Shown here piece by piece: positions 1 through 5,832 of a DNA stretch of 5,832 nucleotides. Under the pieces are notes generated by a model. The model made no database searches. It was given only the letters and a program-made list of their open reading frames with translations, and was not told the DNA's origin. The DNA comes from Bacteroidota bacterium (GTDB taxonomy: Bacteria > Bacteroidota > Bacteroidia > Bacteroidales > UBA10428), in contig JAHEEB010000323.1 in NCBI GenBank assembly GCA_024640925.1, positions 1 through 5,832 on the forward strand, written 5' to 3'. How positions within the stretch are numbered: position 1 is the stretch's first letter; every line of letters starts with the position of its first letter. The position numbers and the translations under genes are program-made.

Positions 1-1296
1 TGGCAAAAAAGTACCAACTTGGTTGACTGGATCTACCTGGGAAATGATAAAGAAAATGCAGAAGGAAAATTATCTTCGTCAACTTATTACAGGCGTATTG
101 TTACATCAGCCAAAGTTTGTACCAGTACTAGTGAAACCGATTTGATTACAATTATACCTGATATAAGTAATAATTCATTTATAACAGCAGATACAACAAT
201 TTGTAAATTTAACAATGCGGGTACTATTAAGTCACATACCCCTCTCAATGGTGGCGATGGCTCTTATCGTTTTTCATGGATATCCAGCAGCGACAATATT
301 TCATATTCACCTGTTTCAGGAACAGGGTCAACCATAGCACCAGGGAGCTTGATATCTACTCGTTTTTACAAACGTATTGTGTATTCCGGAAATGATGATG
401 CTTGTATGGATACAACCGACGTTCCTCGCACGGTAAATGTTTTGGAACCAATTACAGGCAATTCAATTACTTCTGCATCAACAAAGTATTGCGCCGGGAA
501 TAATACTCTTGCTTTAACCCAATCCGGGCTTTTATCTGGTGGAAATGGTATCTATAATTATCAGTGGTATATTCGGGAAGGGGCTGTCTATAATGTAATA
601 TCAGGTGCTAATTCGGAAAGCTTTACACCTGGTGCTATAGAAGATACTAGTATTTATCGGAGACAGGTTATTTCAGGGGACGATAACGCATGTGTTACCA
701 ATAGTAATGATTTAACCATCGATGTAATACCCTATATTATTAATATACTTCAATCTTCCGGAGATACCCTTTGCGAAGGTTCTAATCCGGCTTTGTTTAC
801 AGAGAATTCTGCTACTGGTGGCGCAAATGTATATTCATACAGGTGGTTGCAAAAAACTTTAAGTTCTGGCTGGACAGATGTTACAGGCAGTGGAATCAGT
901 GTGTCATTTGATCCACCTTTACTTACTGAAACTACACTCTACACAAGAGTTGTAAACTCACAAATTTGTGCTGACACCAGTAATATCATAACTATACTAA
1001 TCTATCCTGATATATCAAATAATTCAATTACAGGCTCCCTGGAAAAATATAATTGTTTTAACACTCCGGCATTGCTTAATGGTACCGATCCTGACGGAGG
1101 TAACGGCTATTATAATTATTTCTGGCAAACCTCTGTTAACAATGTTAATTGGAATGATACAAGTGGAACCAACAAGGATCTTTCTTCTGAACCAACAACC
1201 GATGAGGTTTATTTTCGCAGGATAGTTCATTCCGGAGAAACCGCACAGTGTAAGGATACATCCAATGCCGTCCATGTTTTAATCAAACCATTGCCT
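1..1296 (+). repeat. Tandem ~95-residue beta-domain repeats in the surface protein
   Basis: Five coding repeats follow one another: 1-165 (partial), 166-453, 454-738, 739-1014 and 1015-1296. Shared landmarks in each are an NNSIT-like opening, a Cys about ten residues later, a GG-x-G-x-Y-x-Y-x-W core, a second Trp or equivalent, P-x-x-L-x-x-T-x-x-Y-x-R-x-V-x-S-G, then a Cys followed by D/T-T/S-N and a beta strand ending in P-x-I. The protein repeats are clearly diverged and the DNA is not identical between copies. The best local DNA match is cctgatata...aataattca at about 157-178 against 1006-1026. These are old duplications rather than a recent expansion. Confidence 0.85.
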
Positions 1297-2316
1297 TCGG
1301 GCGATATCTATAGCGGTATCGATACACTTTGTTCAGGTACAAATATTTCCATTTCCTATATAGTATCAGGGACCGGGCCATGGGTAATTGGCCTTGGCGA
1401 AAATACAGTATTACATACAGAAAATGTTACAGAGTCAACAGGTACAATTAGCTTTGTGTTAAATAATACAGCAAATATTAACGTTTTGAGCATTGAAGAC
1501 GATAGTTCTTGTTTTGCCGATCTATCTGCTGATACAGGTGTAATGGTTGCTACAGTTTACAAGATGCCGGTTGCTGATCCGGGTGAAGACACCGAAGTTT
1601 GTGGCTTACAGGTGCAACTGGCTGCTAATGCCTCCGTCGATCAGGGAATATGGAAACTTGATGGTGGAGAATTTAACGACCCAACCTTACCAAATGCCAC
1701 CGTGACTGCACCGGATTATGGACTTCAAACTCTTGTCTGGACCGAAACGAACTGGCGCGAATGTATCGATAGTAATGAATTGGATATTATATTCTACAAG
1801 CAACCCGATAGTGCCTATGCGGGCGAAGATATTAATTTAGCCTATGAGTTTGTTACTAAACTAAATGCACATGAACCTGAAAACGGGTTTGGAAGTTGGC
1901 AATTTACATCGGGGAACGGAACTTTTAACGGCGATTCAACAAAGGCTGATGTGGAAGTTCTTTTTGATAAGATTGGAAGTTATGAATTGAAATGGACCGT
2001 GGTTAATGGGGTTTGCGCACCTGTTACCGATTTGTTGAATATAATTATAAAAGATATTTCCCTTTATACAGGATTCTCTCCCAATGGAGATGGTATTAAC
2101 GATGAACTCACTTTCGATTTGCCGGAAGGAAGAAATGCAACATTAATAATCATCGATAAAAATGGAAATAAGGTGATTGAAATTTCTGAAAATACCGTAA
2201 TTAAATGGGATGGTTTAAATGAAAACGGAGAGGCGGTACCAGATGATACCTATTATTATATTTTAATTGAAGACAACGGACATAAGAGGAAGGACTACGT
2301 AGAATTGAGAAGATAA
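1..2316 (+). CDS. T9SS type B sorting domain (CHU_C)-containing repeat surface protein, 5'-truncated
   Basis: The frame is open from base 1, so the N-terminus and signal peptide lie upstream; 771 residues are visible. In order they are: the end of one ~95-residue repeat (to about residue 55), four full repeats (about 56-432), a CHU-type beta domain with a GPW motif (about 433-522), two PKD-like domains (about 523-685) with the pattern AD/AG-E-D..G-W/S-W..C..., and a C-terminal domain (about 688-771) with GFSPNGDGIND, GNKV, WDG and DTYYY. That last domain matches the gliding-motility-associated/CHU_C family, the type B signal by which the T9SS carries cargo over the outer membrane. Established for the family: such proteins are large, extracellular and adhesin-like, often encoded beside a PorP/SprF gene, as here. 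Inferred: cell-surface adhesin or matrix protein; the ligand is unknown. No catalytic domain is visible. The TTG at 19 is internal, since repeat homology continues upstream of it. Confidence 0.93.
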   Translation, partial: WQKSTNLVDWIYLGNDKENAEGKLSSSTYYRRIVTSAKVCTSTSETDLITIIPDISNNSFITADTTICKFNNAGTIKSHTPLNGGDGSYRFSWISSSDNISYSPVSGTGSTIAPGSLISTRFYKRIVYSGNDDACMDTTDVPRTVNVLEPITGNSITSASTKYCAGNNTLALTQSGLLSGGNGIYNYQWYIREGAVYNVISGANSESFTPGAIEDTSIYRRQVISGDDNACVTNSNDLTIDVIPYIINILQSSGDTLCEGSNPALFTENSATGGANVYSYRWLQKTLSSGWTDVTGSGISVSFDPPLLTETTLYTRVVNSQICADTSNIITILIYPDISNNSITGSLEKYNCFNTPALLNGTDPDGGNGYYNYFWQTSVNNVNWNDTSGTNKDLSSEPTTDEVYFRRIVHSGETAQCKDTSNAVHVLIKPLPSGDIYSGIDTLCSGTNISISYIVSGTGPWVIGLGENTVLHTENVTESTGTISFVLNNTANINVLSIEDDSSCFADLSADTGVMVATVYKMPVADPGEDTEVCGLQVQLAANASVDQGIWKLDGGEFNDPTLPNATVTAPDYGLQTLVWTETNWRECIDSNELDIIFYKQPDSAYAGEDINLAYEFVTKLNAHEPENGFGSWQFTSGNGTFNGDSTKADVEVLFDKIGSYELKWTVVNGVCAPVTDLLNIIIKDISLYTGFSPNGDGINDELTFDLPEGRNATLIIIDKNGNKVIEISENTVIKWDGLNENGEAVPDDTYYYILIEDNGHKRKDYVELRR
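2062..2313 (+). other. Type B T9SS C-terminal sorting domain (CHU_C/gliding-motility-associated family)
   Basis: This is the last ~84 codons of the surface protein. It shows GFSPNGDGINDELTF, then an alternating hydrophobic strand (ATLIIIDKNGNKVIEI), WDG, and DDTYYYILI, ending in YVELRR at the stop. The order and length match the CHU_C domain, whose usual core reads FSPNGDGIND...IFNRWGN.V...WDG...GTYYY. Two departures are visible: the RWGN block reads KNGN, without the Trp, and the usual GTYYY reads DTYYY. Type B domains are known to require a PorP/SprF-type partner protein, and one is encoded immediately downstream. Confidence 0.88.
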
Positions 2317-2318
2317 AA

Positions 2319-3218
2319 ATGAGGTGCTACCTAATCTTAATATTAAGCTTTATTTGTTTGCTTACAGAAGCACAACAGTTTTCTTTGCCATCGCAGGTGC
2401 AAAGGAATTACCTGTATGTGAACCCCGCATTTGCTGGTATTTATAATGTTACAGTAGCCAGCTTAATGAACCGTTCCAAAAAGATTGGGCTTGATGGTGT
2501 TCTATCATATCAGAATTTTGAATTTCAGGCTCCGTTAAAAAAACAATCTGTAGCATTGGGTTTTCAGGCCAGGCACGAAAAAATAGGCGCGTCAAATAAT
2601 AACGAGTTTTTTCTCGATTATTGTCACCGGATTAAAATGGGAAATTCCAGGTTGTGCTTTGGTATTAAGGCCGGAGTTATTTCAAAATCGCTCGATGAAA
2701 TTACTTTGTTCGATGCTGATGATCCAGCTTTTGCATCTACCAGCGCCATGATTCCTAATTTTGGTGTTGGTATTTCAGTGTATCATAAAAAATACTTTGC
2801 CGGTATTTCAATTCCCTACTTGCTGGGAGCTGTTTATGGTTCCGATGGAAACACAAAAATAAATCACGATGTAAATAAGTATAACTTTATAGCTACCGCA
2901 GGTGGTAAAATTCAGATAAATAATGATATAACCCTGGAACCGAATGGAACTTTTGTTTACTCTGCATTATTGAAGCCTCAGTTTTCATTGATTGCTAATA
3001 TGAATCTTAAAAACAGGTATGTCGCAGGTATTGGGTACAGATCATCAGAAGCCATTTGTGTTGATGCCGGTTTTTATTTCAACCGGCAATTTTCCATTAT
3101 GTGTTCATATGATTTCAATATCGGGAAGAGTGAGCCTTATTCAAAAGGTTCTTACGAATTCGGGTTGCTTTATTATTTTGGTTACCAGGTTAATGCTGTT
3201 AACCCTCGTGATTTTTAA
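2319..3218 (+). CDS. PorP/SprF family type IX secretion outer-membrane protein
   Basis: A 299-residue protein, a normal length for the family. An N-terminal signal peptide (about residues 1-18, hydrophobic LILILSFICLL, likely cut before QQ) is followed by the family hallmark YLYVNPAFAG (31-40). Next come many amphipathic strands with alternating hydrophobic residues and aromatic ends, and a GSYEFGLLYYFGY strand near the C-terminus ending in NPRDF, close to the NPR-x-F ending usual in PorP/SprF. This predicts an outer-membrane beta-barrel. PorP-type proteins take part in T9SS and gliding motility; SprF is needed for secretion of the type B cargo SprB. The gene starts 2 bases after the stop of a type B cargo gene, so it is probably that cargo's dedicated partner, co-transcribed and perhaps translationally coupled. 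It is more likely one of several genomic paralogues than the core porP itself, so no symbol is given. There is no clear Shine-Dalgarno site, only an A/G-rich stretch before the ATG. Confidence 0.92.
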   Translation: MRCYLILILSFICLLTEAQQFSLPSQVQRNYLYVNPAFAGIYNVTVASLMNRSKKIGLDGVLSYQNFEFQAPLKKQSVALGFQARHEKIGASNNNEFFLDYCHRIKMGNSRLCFGIKAGVISKSLDEITLFDADDPAFASTSAMIPNFGVGISVYHKKYFAGISIPYLLGAVYGSDGNTKINHDVNKYNFIATAGGKIQINNDITLEPNGTFVYSALLKPQFSLIANMNLKNRYVAGIGYRSSEAICVDAGFYFNRQFSIMCSYDFNIGKSEPYSKGSYEFGLLYYFGYQVNAVNPRDF

Positions 3219-3227
3219 CGGATTTAC

Positions 3228-4664
3228 ATGGATAGAATTTTTTGTATATTATTTCTCTTATTTTCATTGAGCCTTCAGGCACAACAGCATTATCGCGTGG
3301 TAAAACTTCCATTCAACAGTTCGCAATTCAATGAAATGGCACCTGTTTTTTATAAAAATGGCATCGTTTTTAGTTCAAATGAAAAGAGCAATGTTTTGGT
3401 GGTAACATACGATCAAAATAACAACTATCCATACCATTTATATTATGTCGAGAAAAAAGGAAAAAAATGGGGAAGGCCCGAACTCTTGTCAAAAAATATA
3501 ACCAGTTTTTTAAATGAGTCTTCTGCAACTTTTTCAGACGATTACAGAGTAATGTATTACACCCAGAATCTTATGGCTACTGAAAAATTATCCCAGGTAA
3601 CTAAGGAAGATTCTATCAGGATGGGCATTTTTCAGGCTAATGAAACAGGAAAAGATTGGACTCTGACTCAAGACTTTCCTTTTAATGATCAATCGTACGA
3701 TGTGGTTTTTCCTTCGCTTTCCGATGATGGAAAACAGCTTTTTTTCTGTTCGAAAAAACCTGGCGGATATGGTAATTACGATATTTATGTAACTATTTTG
3801 GAGAACGGTAAATGGAGCGAGCCCAAAAACCTTGGCCCCATTATTAATACACGTGAAAATGAAGTTTTTCCTTTTTTACACCCCGATGGAAGGCTATATT
3901 TCTCATCCCGTGGCCATAATTCCCAGGGAGGGCTTGATATTTTTTTTGCTGAAAAGATAGATGGCAAGTGGATCACTCCGGTTAATCTTCCTAAACCCTT
4001 CAATTCACGACAGGATGATTTTTCATATGTACTCTCCGGGAAAATGGATACGGGTTTTTTTGCATCCAACAGACAGGGCACCGACGATGTTTATATGTTT
4101 ATGTCCTCATTTCCTTCATTTAAAGAGTGTCCACAGCAGGTGAACGAAAAGTTCTGCTACGAATATAACGAAACAGGAAGTCTCAACATCGACACAACAT
4201 CTCTTAATTATGAGTGGAACTTTGGCGACGGCATGAAAGAAAGAAGTGTAATATCTCATCATTGTTATAGCAAACCCGGAAAGTACAATGTTTCTCTTAA
4301 TGTTATTGATACCCTAACGGGAGAAGTTTACTACAGCGAAGCAACATACGAACTGGCTGTTGAACCATTGGAACAAGCCTATATTAATGTGCCAGACACT
4401 GTTTTTACTGGTCAGAAAATAAAACTCGATGGTAGGAAATCCATCATTAAAACTTTTGAACCAACTACTTATTATTGGGATTTTGGCGATGGTATTATAG
4501 AAATGGGTTTAGATACGGAACATACCTTTGCCAAACCTGGGAAATATTATATCAGACTTGGTGTTGCATCTGCTGAAGTTGATCCGGAGAAGGAACAAGA
4601 AGATTATTCCAATAGGACATGTTCACAGAAGCCAATTTTAGTAATAAAAAACACTCAGAAATAA
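3228..4664 (+). CDS. Secreted PD40 beta-propeller and double PKD domain protein (PorE-like propeller, no OmpA domain)
   Basis: A 478-residue protein with a signal peptide (about 1-18, SLSLQA before QQ) and no lipobox cysteine. Residues ~36-292 form PD40/WD40-like propeller blades: FSDDYRVMYYTQN (102-114), FPSLSDDGKQLFFCSKK with GGYGNYDIYV (161-188), W-S-E-P-K-N-L-G-P-I-I-N-T (196-208), FPFLHPDGRLYFSSRG with GGLDIFF (214-240), and a last blade with NSRQDDFSY and FASNRQGTDDVYMF (259-291). Two PKD domains follow, marked by YEWNFGDG (328-335) with KPGKYNVSL and by YYWDFGDG (415-422) with KPGKYYIRL. Related T9SS proteins such as PorE join this propeller to an OmpA-type peptidoglycan-binding domain; here the protein simply ends after the second PKD. 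The ATG lies 9 bases after the porP/sprF-like stop, so the gene is in the same operon. Likely role, inferred: periplasmic or surface accessory to export or anchoring of the upstream cargo. No enzymatic motif is seen. Confidence 0.88.
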   Translation: MDRIFCILFLLFSLSLQAQQHYRVVKLPFNSSQFNEMAPVFYKNGIVFSSNEKSNVLVVTYDQNNNYPYHLYYVEKKGKKWGRPELLSKNITSFLNESSATFSDDYRVMYYTQNLMATEKLSQVTKEDSIRMGIFQANETGKDWTLTQDFPFNDQSYDVVFPSLSDDGKQLFFCSKKPGGYGNYDIYVTILENGKWSEPKNLGPIINTRENEVFPFLHPDGRLYFSSRGHNSQGGLDIFFAEKIDGKWITPVNLPKPFNSRQDDFSYVLSGKMDTGFFASNRQGTDDVYMFMSSFPSFKECPQQVNEKFCYEYNETGSLNIDTTSLNYEWNFGDGMKERSVISHHCYSKPGKYNVSLNVIDTLTGEVYYSEATYELAVEPLEQAYINVPDTVFTGQKIKLDGRKSIIKTFEPTTYYWDFGDGIIEMGLDTEHTFAKPGKYYIRLGVASAEVDPEKEQEDYSNRTCSQKPILVIKNTQK

Positions 4665-4716
4665 TGCAAAACTTTATTTACTTTTTCAACGTAAAAACTA
4701 TTTTAATATGAAGAAA

Positions 4717-4750
4717 AACAAAAACTGATTAAAAGTTTTGTTAATTTTTG
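4717..4750 (+). terminator. Possible weak intrinsic terminator downstream of the PD40-PKD gene
   Basis: AACAAAAACT (4717-4726) can pair with AGTTTTGTT (4734-4742) across a 7-base loop with one bulged A, and TTAATTTTTG follows as a U-rich tail. It lies about 50 bases past the stop codon, where a terminator would be expected. Only two of the pairs are G-C, so the stem is weak and could be a chance product of the A/T runs. Confidence 0.3.
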
Positions 4751-4763
4751 AAAAAACTATAAT
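4737..4763 (+). promoter_or_regulatory. Speculative promoter for the 323-residue secreted protein gene
   Basis: TTTG at 4737-4740 is followed 17 bases later by TATAAT at 4758-4763, 59 bases before the ATG. The TATAAT does not continue into the TTTG expected of a Bacteroidota -7 box (TAnnTTTG), and the spacing is shorter than the usual ~19-21. A second partial match, TAATTTTT at 4780-4787 (one mismatch to TAnnTTTG), lacks a properly spaced TTTG upstream. Either may be chance in such AT-rich DNA. Confidence 0.15.
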
Positions 4764-4787
4764 GTAAAGAACCAGTTGGTAATTTTT

Positions 4788-4804
4788 ATCTGATTTATTC
4801 AGAT
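4788..4804 (+). other. Perfect 6-bp inverted repeat in the leader before the 323-residue protein
   Basis: ATCTGA (4788-4793), loop TTTAT, TCAGAT (4799-4804) form a perfect stem ending 18 bases before the ATG at 4823. TTTTAC follows. It could be a small leader hairpin affecting translation, an operator half-site pair, or a short terminator with a weak U tract. A six-pair palindrome in AT-rich DNA can also occur by chance. Confidence 0.3.
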
Positions 4805-4822
4805 TTTACAAAAAGTGATATT

Positions 4823-5794
4823 ATGAAGAAGGCGTGTTTACTCGGTGTTGTTTTTTTTCTGTGCTATTGCAGTCTGCATTCTCAACCAGTACCAGCAGGT
4901 GACGAAAATATTCCGTTTTTAATGACATTCGGTAACAAAGCTGAAAAGTCATGGGGTGACGATGATTTCTCCCAGACATTTTTCTTTTTAATACCAGAGT
5001 CATTCAAACAACCCATTTTTATCAGGGTTTTTGACCCGGATATTGGCGGCGAAAATGATGAGCAAAACGGGGAGTGGGATACTAAAACATCATATGAAAT
5101 ATTTGGCGGAGTTGGATGTTATTCTAATAAAGATGCGCAGGAAACCGATCCGAAAGGGAACTATAAAAGTGGAAACATGATGGCTTCCAAAGTGTTTACA
5201 GTTAATCCACGGTACGACAATAATTGGTATACATTCGGGCCCTTTAATCCAACCGAAGGAGAATATGTCTCAAAATTCGGAGGGTATGTTATAAAGATTA
5301 TTGCTGAGGGTATTGCCGGTAACGATGGTAACCTGTATCGATATTTTCTGAGTACCAGCTTTAACGAAAATAAACCGGTTGAGGGCGGAAACGCTTTTGC
5401 TTTTGAATACTCATTCAGAATGTGGGATGATCCAAACCAGGTTTCGCATATATACCCTTTTGTTGATGACCGGACCATTTCCGTAAAGCTTTCTAATTTC
5501 GATTGGGATGAAGATGGTTTTATCCGTACTGTTTCTGTTGCCCGCCGTGGTCAGATGAGCAAAGTTTCTAATGATAATATATGGGTCGAGGACGAATTTA
5601 AAATTTTTGATGAAGAAAAAACCAAATCACTCGATATACAATTCATTAAAAAGAAAACACCTCCTGTAAAAAACAACAATGTGGTTGTCAATGTCAGGAA
5701 CCAATATAACGAATTGCTTCCCTTCTATGTTATTCCAATAGGAGGTGTACCAAAATACGATTATAATATTGGAGTAAAGAGACAACAACAATGA
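4823..5794 (+). CDS. Secreted protein of unrecognised family, 323 residues
   Basis: I do not recognise this family. An N-terminal signal peptide is clear (MKK, hydrophobic core about 5-18, likely cut in SLHS before QPVPAG, about residue 20). Cysteines 14 and 16 do not sit in a proper lipobox, so a lipoprotein is unlikely. The mature part is rich in Asp, Asn, Gly and aromatic residues with alternating strand patterns, suggesting a beta-rich exported protein. Acidic clusters stand out: FIRVFDPDIGGENDE (66-80), DWDEDGF (227-233) and WGDDDF (44-49), of the kind that can bind calcium, though no defined EF-hand or RTX repeat is present. The C-terminal end (about 286-323) has NNNVVVNVRNQYNELLPF, then IPIGG, and ends in RQQQ, with no T9SS sorting domain. 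No Shine-Dalgarno site; AAAAAG lies upstream of the ATG. Its place after a T9SS cargo cluster and its overlap with the next gene suggest a surface or envelope role. Confidence 0.85.
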   Translation: MKKACLLGVVFFLCYCSLHSQPVPAGDENIPFLMTFGNKAEKSWGDDDFSQTFFFLIPESFKQPIFIRVFDPDIGGENDEQNGEWDTKTSYEIFGGVGCYSNKDAQETDPKGNYKSGNMMASKVFTVNPRYDNNWYTFGPFNPTEGEYVSKFGGYVIKIIAEGIAGNDGNLYRYFLSTSFNENKPVEGGNAFAFEYSFRMWDDPNQVSHIYPFVDDRTISVKLSNFDWDEDGFIRTVSVARRGQMSKVSNDNIWVEDEFKIFDEEKTKSLDIQFIKKKTPPVKNNNVVVNVRNQYNELLPFYVIPIGGVPKYDYNIGVKRQQQ

Positions 5795-5832
5795 TTTTTA
5801 ACATAAGACCATCTGCCCCGTTGACTATGAAT
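5791..5832 (+). CDS. Probable start of a downstream gene, cut by the window end
   Basis: ATG at 5791 overlaps the TGA of the previous gene in an ATGA, a classic translational-coupling arrangement, and the frame stays open for all 14 visible codons (MIFNIRPSAPLTMN). There is no hydrophobic signal-peptide core in what is seen, so the product might be cytoplasmic, but 14 residues are too few to tell. An in-frame ATG at 5827 is an alternative start. No family can be assigned. Confidence 0.5.
   Translation, partial: MIFNIRPSAPLTMN

Larger units (their letters stand above)
4665..4822 (+). other. AT-rich intergenic region separating the three-gene unit from the next gene
   Basis: This 158-base gap is the only substantial non-coding stretch. 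It is very rich in A and T runs, holds two stem-loop candidates (4717-4742 and 4788-4804), and has no convincing copy of the Bacteroidota promoter pair TTTG and TAnnTTTG at the usual spacing. The tiny frame ATG-AAG-AAA at 4708-4728 (six codons) is not credible as a gene. The gap is long enough for a terminator plus a new promoter, but continued read-through is also possible. Confidence 0.6.

Noticed and set aside
19..21. TTG as the start codon of the first gene
   Set aside because: The frame is open to base 1, and the residues before it align with the W-x-x-S core of the later repeats, so the true start is upstream.
1024..1275. Minus-strand open frame of 83 codons inside the repeat gene
   Set aside because: It lies opposite strongly conserved repeat coding sequence, and its translation has no recognisable domain or start context.
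3019..3270. Plus-strand frame spanning the end of the PorP/SprF gene and the start of the next gene
   Set aside because: It runs across two well-supported genes in another frame, and its product resembles nothing known.
3785..4081. Minus-strand open frame of 98 codons opposite the PD40 propeller
   Set aside because: The + strand here encodes clear PD40 blades; the reverse frame is a by-product of their composition.
4708..4728. Six-codon frame ATG-AAG-AAA-AAC-AAA-AAC-TGA, similar in start to the ATG-AAG-AAG at 4823
   Set aside because: It is too short, and A-rich DNA makes such frames common; a leader peptide or duplicated start cannot be supported.
4862..4872. Cys 14 and Cys 16 of the 323-residue protein as lipidation sites
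   Set aside because: The residue before each Cys is Leu or Tyr rather than the small residue of a lipobox, and a better signal peptidase I site follows.
5161..5478. Minus-strand open frame of 105 codons opposite the 323-residue protein
   Set aside because: The + strand frame has a signal peptide and full length; the reverse translation has no family features.

Overview
The window looks like chromosomal DNA of a member of the Bacteroidota. It is AT-rich, lacks clear Shine-Dalgarno sites, and carries protein families essentially confined to that phylum: a large repeat protein with a type B type IX secretion (T9SS, gliding-motility-associated/CHU_C) C-terminal domain, a PorP/SprF-family outer-membrane protein, and a PD40 beta-propeller/PKD protein. 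The genus cannot be fixed from the sequence. All supported genes are on the + strand; no RNA genes, insertion sequences, CRISPR arrays or phage genes were seen.

Layout: (1) 1-2316, the 3' part of a large secreted surface protein. It has about five tandem repeats of ~95 residues, a CHU-type beta domain, two PKD-like domains and a C-terminal T9SS sorting domain; the start lies upstream of the window. (2) 2319-3218, a PorP/SprF-family protein, starting 2 bases after the previous stop. (3) 3228-4664, a secreted PD40-propeller protein with two PKD domains, starting 9 bases further on. These three are almost certainly one transcription unit. (4) 4665-4822, a 158-base AT-rich gap with two hairpin candidates. 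(5) 4823-5794, a secreted protein of unrecognised family. (6) 5791-5832, the probable first 14 codons of another gene, overlapping the previous stop by an ATGA.

Working model: genes 1-3 form an export and surface-display module. The repeat protein is the cargo, the PorP/SprF protein is its dedicated outer-membrane partner (known for other type B cargo such as SprB with SprF), and the PD40-PKD protein is a periplasmic or surface accessory related to the propeller part of PorE-like proteins but without their peptidoglycan-binding OmpA domain. The fourth protein is exported and may belong to the same system, but the gap before it and its coupling to an unseen downstream gene leave that open. The least described element is this 323-residue protein and its coupled neighbour.
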